Shown here: piece after piece, positions 59,185-64,000 of the stretch
Layout: each line of letters begins with the position of its first letter
How positions within the stretch are numbered: position 1 is the stretch's first letter
Assembly: GCF_003634215.1 (NCBI RefSeq)
Contig: NZ_RBWX01000010.1
Coordinates: 1 to 64,000, forward strand
DNA from: Sphingosinicella microcystinivorans
Lineage (GTDB): Bacteria > Pseudomonadota > Alphaproteobacteria > Sphingomonadales > Sphingomonadaceae
Reading direction: 5' to 3'
Length of the DNA: 64,000 bases
The notes under the pieces: model-generated
Databases searched by the model: none
Told to the model about the DNA's origin: nothing
Seen by the model: only the letters and a program-made list of their open reading frames with translations
Translations under genes and position numbers: made by a program

Positions 59185-59207
59185 GCGCGGGTACGACGAT
59201 CCCGCGC
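59185..59207 (+). terminator. Hairpin after the quinone-oxidoreductase-like gene
   Basis: GCGCGGG-TACGACGAT-CCCGCGC forms a 7-bp GC stem with a nine-base loop, 20 bases after the stop. No T-tract follows, so it is a weak candidate for transcription termination. Confidence 0.3.
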
Positions 59208-59417
59208 CGGTTGACAAACCGCTGCGTCTTCATCGACGTGGCTCCTCATCAAGGAAAATCCGTCGGAAATACTAACTTTGCAACTGGACCACTTTCACAA
59301 TGTCACCTCAGCCTCCCTTGGTGCGTTTGCTACATAATGCCGGAAAAGTCCTTGTAAGCCTTAGGCTTCAACCATGCGCCGGGGTCGTTGTTCCCTGGGT
59401 CCGAACGCGCTGCCGCG
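59208..59417. other. Intergenic DNA, possible mobile-element debris
   Basis: No complete gene is visible. On the minus strand a short frame begins with ATG at about 59235 (MKTQRFVNRRG) behind GAGGAG, and the DNA before it has AT-rich, IS-like wording, but no transposase motif follows. It separates the quinone-oxidoreductase-like gene from the leftward ALDH gene. Confidence 0.3.
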
Positions 59418-60821
59418 TCAGGCGCGCAACACCATCAGTTTCTTCTCCGTGAGTTCGCTCACCGCGTCCGCGACGCCTTCGCGGCCCAGCCCTGCCGCGC
59501 CGATCCCGCCAAAGGGCATCGCGTCGATGCGGAAGTCCGTGGAGTCGTTCACGATCAGAGCGGCGGCGTTCACGCGCTCGTGCGCGGCCATGGTCAGTCC
59601 CAGCGATCCGGTGAAAAGCCCCGCATGAATCGCATCCGCCGCGCCGCCCAGCCGGTCGAGCAGTGCCGCATCGTCTGGCACGGTTTCCAGCGTCGCGACC
59701 GGGCCGAAAATCTCGTGCGTCATGAGCGGATGGTCGGTGGACAGACCGGCAAGCCAAGTCGGCTGCACATGCGTGCCGTGCGCCTCTCCGCCGATCAGGA
59801 GCCGCGCGCCCGCCTGCCGTGCGTCGGCGATCGCGGCGGCGACGCGCGTCGCTGCCGCCTTGTCGACCATCGGGCCCATGTCGGTCGCATCGTCGAGCTT
59901 GGGGCCCAGTGACATCGCTTTCGTCAAGGCGATTAGTCGCTCCGTGAGCGGCCCGGCCATCCTGTCGTCGACGATGATGCGCTGGGCATGGACGCAATTC
60001 TGCCCCGCCGCCCAGAAAGCGCCGGAATGGATGCAGGCTGCGGCGCGGTCCAGATCGGCGTCCGCCGCGACGGCGACGGTACCCACTCCGCCCAGTTCAA
60101 GCGCCAGCCGCTTGATCCCCGCGCGGCGCGCGATGGCGCCCCCCGCCTGCCGACCGCCGGTGAAGGAAATGACGCGCGGACGACTGTCGACCACCAGCCG
60201 GTCGCCCAGATCGCCGCCGCCGATCAATATCTGGATCATGTCGGCCGGTGCACCGGCGGCATGGAAATGTTCGACCAGCCGCAAAGCCGAATAGGGCGTC
60301 TGCGGATGCGGTTTCAGGATGACGGGCGCGCCGACGGCAAAGGCTGGCCCCAGCTTGTGCGCGACCAGGTTGAGCGGGTCGTTATAAGGGGTGATCGCGA
60401 CGACCAGTCCGGCCGGGCGGCACACCCACCAGCCGGTACGGCCAGCACCCGAGGGCGCCTGGTCCATCGCAACCGTGCCGCCCGCCAGCCGCTTTGCCTC
60501 TTGCGCGGAAAGCCGAAGCGTTTCGGCGGCGCGCAGCGCTTCCCCTCGCGCCTCGTGGATCGTCTTCACACCTTCGGTCGCGATCAGGACGGCGTGCGCT
60601 TCCTGATCGCGCGCAACGCGGTCGGCGACGTCGTTCAGGATGCGGGCGCGTTCGTGCGCGGGTAGCAACGGACGGCGCAGCGCCGCCATGCCCGCCGACA
60701 GCGCGCGCTCCGCATCGGCGGCGCTGCTCAGCGGCACTTCCCCGACAACCGATCCGTCATCGGGGTTCAGCACTGTAAGCATGTCGTCGACCGCCAGCAC
60801 GCTCACCATGTCAGAGCGCAT
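59418..60821 (-). CDS. Aldehyde dehydrogenase
   Basis: 467 residues from ATG 60821 (ATG 60809 is an alternative avoiding the 11-base overlap with the aminotransferase). The ALDH features are present: VAITPYNDPLNLVAHKLGPAFAVGAPVILKPH, the base Glu in LALELGGVGT and nucleophile Cys in WAAGQNCVHAQR, with HEIFGPVATLE. It most resembles phosphonoacetaldehyde/succinate-semialdehyde-type enzymes. Following a class III aminotransferase, it probably oxidises the aldehyde left by transamination of an omega-amino compound. Confidence 0.92.
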   Translation of the reverse strand: MRSDMVSVLAVDDMLTVLNPDDGSVVGEVPLSSAADAERALSAGMAALRRPLLPAHERARILNDVADRVARDQEAHAVLIATEGVKTIHEARGEALRAAETLRLSAQEAKRLAGGTVAMDQAPSGAGRTGWWVCRPAGLVVAITPYNDPLNLVAHKLGPAFAVGAPVILKPHPQTPYSALRLVEHFHAAGAPADMIQILIGGGDLGDRLVVDSRPRVISFTGGRQAGGAIARRAGIKRLALELGGVGTVAVAADADLDRAAACIHSGAFWAAGQNCVHAQRIIVDDRMAGPLTERLIALTKAMSLGPKLDDATDMGPMVDKAAATRVAAAIADARQAGARLLIGGEAHGTHVQPTWLAGLSTDHPLMTHEIFGPVATLETVPDDAALLDRLGGAADAIHAGLFTGSLGLTMAAHERVNAAALIVNDSTDFRIDAMPFGGIGAAGLGREGVADAVSELTEKKLMVLRA

Positions 60822-62205
60822 TTTCCCGAGTGAGCTGATCGACGACGGTATCGACCGACGCCTTAACGATCGCGACGATTTCGTCGGCGTCGCCCGGGGT
60901 CAGGACCAGCGGTGGCGCGAAGCCGAGGATGTCACCATGCGGCATCGCACGCGTGATCAGGCCCCGCCGCCGCGCTTCCGCCGACAGCCGTGCGCCGACT
61001 TTCAGTGCCGGGTCGAAGCGGCGCTTCGCCTGGCGATCGGCAACGAATTCGACCGCCGCCAGCATCCCGATGCCGCGTACTTCGCCAACCAGCTCATAGT
61101 CGCCCACCGCCTTGCGGAGCTGTTCGAGCAGATAGCCGCCGACGCGCTCGGCATTGCCGGCCAGGTCTTCGCGCTCGACAATGTCTAGGCAGACATTGGC
61201 CGCCGCAGCGCCGAGCGGATGGCCGGAATAGGTGTAGCCGTGGCTGAACGCGCCGACCTTGTCCGCGCCGTCGCGAACAACTTCCCAGACGCGCTCGCCA
61301 ATGATCGCGGCCGACATGGGCACATAGGCGCTGGTCAATCCCTTTGCGCAGGTCACCAGGTCGGGTTCGATGTTGAAGCGATGGCTGCCAAAGGGCGTGC
61401 CGATGCGCCCGAAGCCGCAGATAACTTCATCGGCGATCAGCAGCACGTCATGCTTTTTCAGCACGGGCTGGATGGCATCCCAATAGCCGGCGGAGGGCGG
61501 CGTCAGCCCGCCCGTGCCCAGCACCGGCTCCGCGATGAACGCGCCGACGGTGTCCGGTCCTTCGGCCTCGATCTGCGCGTCCAGTTCGGCGGCGCGGCGC
61601 TTGGAAAAGGCTTCCTCGCTCTCCCCTTTATGCGCGCCCCAATAATGGTGCGGCACGCCGGCGTGCCGGACGATCGGCAGCGGCAGGTCCATATAGTCGT
61701 GATAGAAGGACATGCCGGTCATCGAACCGGAAATGACCGAGCAGCCATGATAGCCGCGCTCGCGCGACAGGATTTTCTTCTTCTTCGGCTTGCCGCGCAG
61801 GTTGTTGTAATACCAGACGAGCTTGGCCTGTGTTTCGTTGGCGTCGGACCCGGACAGGCCGTAGAACACCTTGCTCATGCGGCCCGGGGCCATTTTGACC
61901 AGCCGGTCGGACAGGGTTGCCAGCGCTTCGGTCGTATGGCCGGCATAGCTGTGGAAATAAGCGAGTTTGTGCACCTGTTCCGAAATCGCCTCCGCCACTT
62001 CGCTGCGGCCATAGCCGACGTTGACGCAATAGAGGCCGCCGAAGCCGTCGATCAGTTGCGATCCGTCGGCACCCCTGATGCGCACGCCCGACCCGGTCTC
62101 CACGACATAGCAATCGCCCACACCGGCGGCGAAATCCTTCGCATGGGTAAAGGGGTGTAGGACAGTCGCCCGGTCCATCTCCTTGATCGTGTCGAGTGCC
62201 GTCAT
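60811..62205 (-). CDS. Class III (omega-type) aminotransferase
   Basis: 464 residues from ATG 62205. The PLP site is complete: the Lys in CAKGLTSAYVPMSA, the Asp in LLIADEVICGFGRIG and the SGSDANETQAKL segment binding the phosphate. ERGYHGCSVISGSMTG and HGYTYSGHPLGAAAANV are standard for this class. It transfers an amino group from an omega-amino acid or amine to pyruvate or a keto acid. It overlaps the ALDH gene by 11 bases and is divergent from the Lrp regulator, which probably controls it. Confidence 0.94.
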   Translation of the reverse strand: MTALDTIKEMDRATVLHPFTHAKDFAAGVGDCYVVETGSGVRIRGADGSQLIDGFGGLYCVNVGYGRSEVAEAISEQVHKLAYFHSYAGHTTEALATLSDRLVKMAPGRMSKVFYGLSGSDANETQAKLVWYYNNLRGKPKKKKILSRERGYHGCSVISGSMTGMSFYHDYMDLPLPIVRHAGVPHHYWGAHKGESEEAFSKRRAAELDAQIEAEGPDTVGAFIAEPVLGTGGLTPPSAGYWDAIQPVLKKHDVLLIADEVICGFGRIGTPFGSHRFNIEPDLVTCAKGLTSAYVPMSAAIIGERVWEVVRDGADKVGAFSHGYTYSGHPLGAAAANVCLDIVEREDLAGNAERVGGYLLEQLRKAVGDYELVGEVRGIGMLAAVEFVADRQAKRRFDPALKVGARLSAEARRRGLITRAMPHGDILGFAPPLVLTPGDADEIVAIVKASVDTVVDQLTRENAL

Positions 62206-62307
62206 GTGAAATCTCCTCGTATTTCGAGAGAAATTAGCACATCACGCAGCAAGCAATTCGCATAAGCGCGTGTTCGGCAATAATGTTTATCGACTGAGAG
62301 GTGCTCG

Positions 62308-62799
62308 ATGACAAAGACTCTAAGCCTTGATGCGGTCGACTATCGCCTGCTTGAAGCGTTGCAGGCCAATGCCCGCGCGTCGGCGGAGGAACTGTCGGAA
62401 ATTGCGCGGCTGTCCGCACCGGCCTGTTACCGCCGCATCCAGCGCCTGCGCGCGGGCGGGGCGATCGAGCGCGTAGTCGCGATCGTCGCGCCCAAGACAA
62501 TGGGCTGGCCGCTGGTGATGATCGTGCTGGTCGCGCTAGAGCGGGAACGGAGGGAGATCATTGACGGGTTCATCCGCAAGCTGGCGGCAGTGCCCGAAAT
62601 CGTCGAGGCCTGGTACGTCACCGGCGATCATGATTTTGCCTTGCGCGTGCTGGCGCGCGATATGGAAAGTTTCGAGGAAATGACCCGCCGCGTGCTCTAC
62701 GGCGACGAAAATGTGAAATCGTTCAAAACGCTGGTCACGATGCGGCAAGTGAAGAAAGCAAGTCCCGTGCGGCTGGCGGACGACCTTGCCGTCGACTGA
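62308..62799 (+). CDS. Lrp/AsnC-family transcriptional regulator
   Basis: 163 residues from ATG 62308, 102 bases from the divergent aminotransferase gene. The helix-turn-helix is SAEELSEIARLSAPACYRRIQRLRAGGAIERVVAIVAP, and the RAM effector domain follows (LVMIVLVALERERREIIDGFIRKLAAVPEIVEAWYVTGDHDFALRVLARDMESFEEM). Lrp proteins sense amino acids and commonly regulate a neighbouring aminotransferase operon. Control of the divergent operon at 62205 is therefore likely. Confidence 0.94.
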   Translation: MTKTLSLDAVDYRLLEALQANARASAEELSEIARLSAPACYRRIQRLRAGGAIERVVAIVAPKTMGWPLVMIVLVALERERREIIDGFIRKLAAVPEIVEAWYVTGDHDFALRVLARDMESFEEMTRRVLYGDENVKSFKTLVTMRQVKKASPVRLADDLAVD

Positions 62800-62806
62800 C
62801 GCGGGC

Positions 62807-62825
62807 GGGCGCCCGGGACGCGCCC
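62807..62825 (+). terminator. GC hairpin after the Lrp gene
   Basis: GGGCGC-CCGGGAC-GCGCCC gives a 6-bp stem with a seven-base loop, eight bases after the stop. It lacks a T-tract. Weak candidate terminator. Confidence 0.3.
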
Positions 62826-62943
62826 TCGCACTTTCCTTTGCCGCGAGCGGACGCGCCAGACGATTCTTCTCGCGCGCGCCCGTCGCAAGAAGCCGTCCTT
62901 TTCCGTCATCGCCTAATGTCGTCGATGATTTCGACATTTGCGC

Positions 62944-63354
62944 ATGGGTGACATTGTGCGGCTCTACATTTCGGCGGACATCGAAGGCATCGTTCACGTC
63001 ACGTCGGCGGCGCACACCATGCCCGGCGCATCGGAATATGACTCCGCGCGCCGGTGGATGACCAACACCGTGCTGACGGCGGCAGAAACGGCGCATGCTC
63101 ATGGCTGCGACGAGATCATCGTGTCGGATTCGCACGGCAATGCGCAGAACATCCTGCCCGATGCGATGCCAGATTATGTCCAGCTTGTCCGCGGATGGCT
63201 GCGACGGCTGTCGACGATGGAAGGGATCGACCACGGCACTTTCGACGGTGCGATATTCCTAGGCTACCTCGCCGGCGGGATGAGCGTGGGCGGCAGGTCC
63301 AGCCGCGTGCTCGATCAACTATTGGTCGCGCTTCGTTGCAGTAAATGCCAGTGA
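62944..63354 (+). pseudogene. Truncated M55-type D-aminopeptidase (DppA-like)
   Basis: 136 codons, against about 270 for the family. The N-terminal half is recognisable: LYISADIEG (metal-binding Asp and Glu), CDEIIVSDSHGNAQNILPDAMPDYVQLVRGW (metal His) and GIDHGTFDGAIFLGYLAGGMSVGG. The next ligand, normally His in a GYHA motif, is Leu here (GYLAGG), and after GG the frame diverges to RSSRVLDQLLVALRCSKCQ and stops. So it lacks the C-terminal half and one metal ligand. ATG 62944 or GTG 62956 would start it. It follows the Lrp gene and was probably once part of the same amino-acid module. Confidence 0.75.
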
Positions 63355-63478
63355 GAAAGATGCGGAATCCCTTTCTCGTTTGAGCATCGTAACAGCTCTC
63401 GACAATATTGAGCATTATTTAAGTCAAAAATAGCACTCGTAAATGCTCATTAAAAATTTGAATTTCAAGGAAATTGCT

Positions 63479-64000
63479 ATGAGTATTGTCGAATTGCCGA
63501 AGCGTCAAGTGAGAGACATCCCGCGCGAGGGCGCGGGGGGATTCTCTGAGTCATGGTATCCGATATGCTTATCTGGCGATGTAAATTCGAACGAAATTAT
63601 TGGCAAACCGTTCCTTGATGGTAACGTCATTATCTGGCGCGAGAATGACGGGACTCCGCACGTCCAAAGTGGGTACTGTCTGCACTTTGGCGCGGGGCTG
63701 GCTCAAGGTAAAATTATCGATAATAAAGTCGTTTGTCCGTTTCATGCGTGGGAGTACGATCATACAGGTCGTTGTTTGAAAACTGGGATTGGAGATCGTG
63801 CGCCGAAGGATACCAAGCTGTTCGACTTTCCTACTGTTGAGCGTTACGGCATGATCTGGGCGTTCAACGGCCACGAATCAACGTGGTCACTTCCAGATTT
63901 TAAATATCCAGATGAAGAATTAAATGTTATTGTTCAATATATTGGAGAGTGGTCGATCGATCCCTGGATGGTTTGCTGCAACACTCTTGATTTTCAACAT
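63479..64000 (+). CDS. Rieske [2Fe-2S] oxygenase, N-terminal part (continues past the window)
   Basis: An open frame runs from ATG 63479 to the window end without a stop (174 codons visible). It has a Rieske domain: ESWYPICLSGDVNSNEIIG, a cluster motif with C-L-H (GYCLHFGAG) and C-P-F-H (VVCPFHAWEYDHTG), then YGMIWAFNGHES. The CLHFGAGL half differs from the usual CPHRGAxL. The C-terminal catalytic domain is beyond the window, so the role (oxygenase or ferredoxin-like) is not settled. Coding sequence and the 125 bases upstream are visibly richer in A and T than the rest of the window, which suggests different origin. Confidence 0.75.
   Translation, partial: MSIVELPKRQVRDIPREGAGGFSESWYPICLSGDVNSNEIIGKPFLDGNVIIWRENDGTPHVQSGYCLHFGAGLAQGKIIDNKVVCPFHAWEYDHTGRCLKTGIGDRAPKDTKLFDFPTVERYGMIWAFNGHESTWSLPDFKYPDEELNVIVQYIGEWSIDPWMVCCNTLDFQH

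Noticed and set aside
1-64000. tRNA, rRNA, CRISPR repeats, riboswitches, phage or conjugation genes
   Set aside because: I looked for clover-leaf-like ends, regularly spaced repeats and signature genes on both strands and found none that I could support by reading alone.

Overview
This window reads as accessory DNA from a high-GC alphaproteobacterium, most likely a sphingomonad. The grounds are three TonB-dependent outer-membrane receptor loci with the VVTAQKR/VVTARKR type of TonB box, CoxSLM-type molybdenum hydroxylase genes, dense overlapping catabolic operons, and a mix of MarR, IclR, GntR/FCD and Lrp regulators. No rRNA, tRNA, CRISPR array or replication origin is visible.

Layout. 1-3.4 kb is mobile or scarred DNA: the right end of an IS3-family element, a membrane protein gene cut by it, a WYL-like/TerB-like gene pair that looks frame-shifted, and a complete ParDE toxin-antitoxin operon with a perfect palindromic operator. 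3.4-9.5 kb holds a decayed TonB receptor, an M1 metallopeptidase, a ketoglutarate-semialdehyde-type dehydrogenase and a cyclophilin. 9.5-10.4 kb is relic DNA. 10.4-28.3 kb is catabolic block I: TonB receptor, SnoaL-like protein, molybdenum hydroxylase S-L-M plus CoxG, amidohydrolase, two tandem P450s, SDRs, a ThuA-like protein, a facing operon (epoxide-hydrolase-like, SDR, amidohydrolase), then VOC protein, MFS transporter and MarR. 28.3-30 kb carries IS5-type debris and a small cytochrome c. 30-52 kb is catabolic block II: Rieske oxygenase, thiolase-like/DUF35 pair, acyl-CoA dehydrogenases, IclR, hydratases, CoA ligases, aldehyde and GMC dehydrogenases, GntR and a near-complete beta-oxidation set. 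52-59 kb has a second intact receptor, a PQQ dehydrogenase, a MarR repressor, a SnoaL-like protein and a quinone-oxidoreductase-like enzyme. 59-64 kb has an amino-acid-type module (ALDH, class III aminotransferase, Lrp), a truncated M55 peptidase, and the start of an AT-richer Rieske protein that leaves the window.

How it may work together (inference). Receptors and the MFS carrier would import a hydrophobic or cyclic substrate. The molybdenum hydroxylase, P450s, Rieske and PQQ/GMC alcohol dehydrogenases would introduce and oxidise oxygen functions. Amidohydrolases and SDRs would open and reduce intermediates, and CoA ligases plus beta-oxidation enzymes would finish the side chains or opened rings. 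The substrate cannot be named from sequence alone.

Most notable: (1) an 18-bp palindrome of consensus TATATCGA-WW-TCGATATA recurs at five promoter regions across 47 kb, and two MarR paralogues are encoded beside two of these sites, suggesting one regulon tying the blocks together. (2) Two paralogous proteins of unknown function (39387-40229 and 43414-44256), each built from an internal tandem duplication of about 110 residues, flank an ALDH-GMC dehydrogenase pair. (3) A tandem P450 pair has His where the I-helix acid is expected. (4) A quinohaemoprotein dehydrogenase lacks the usual vicinal cysteines.
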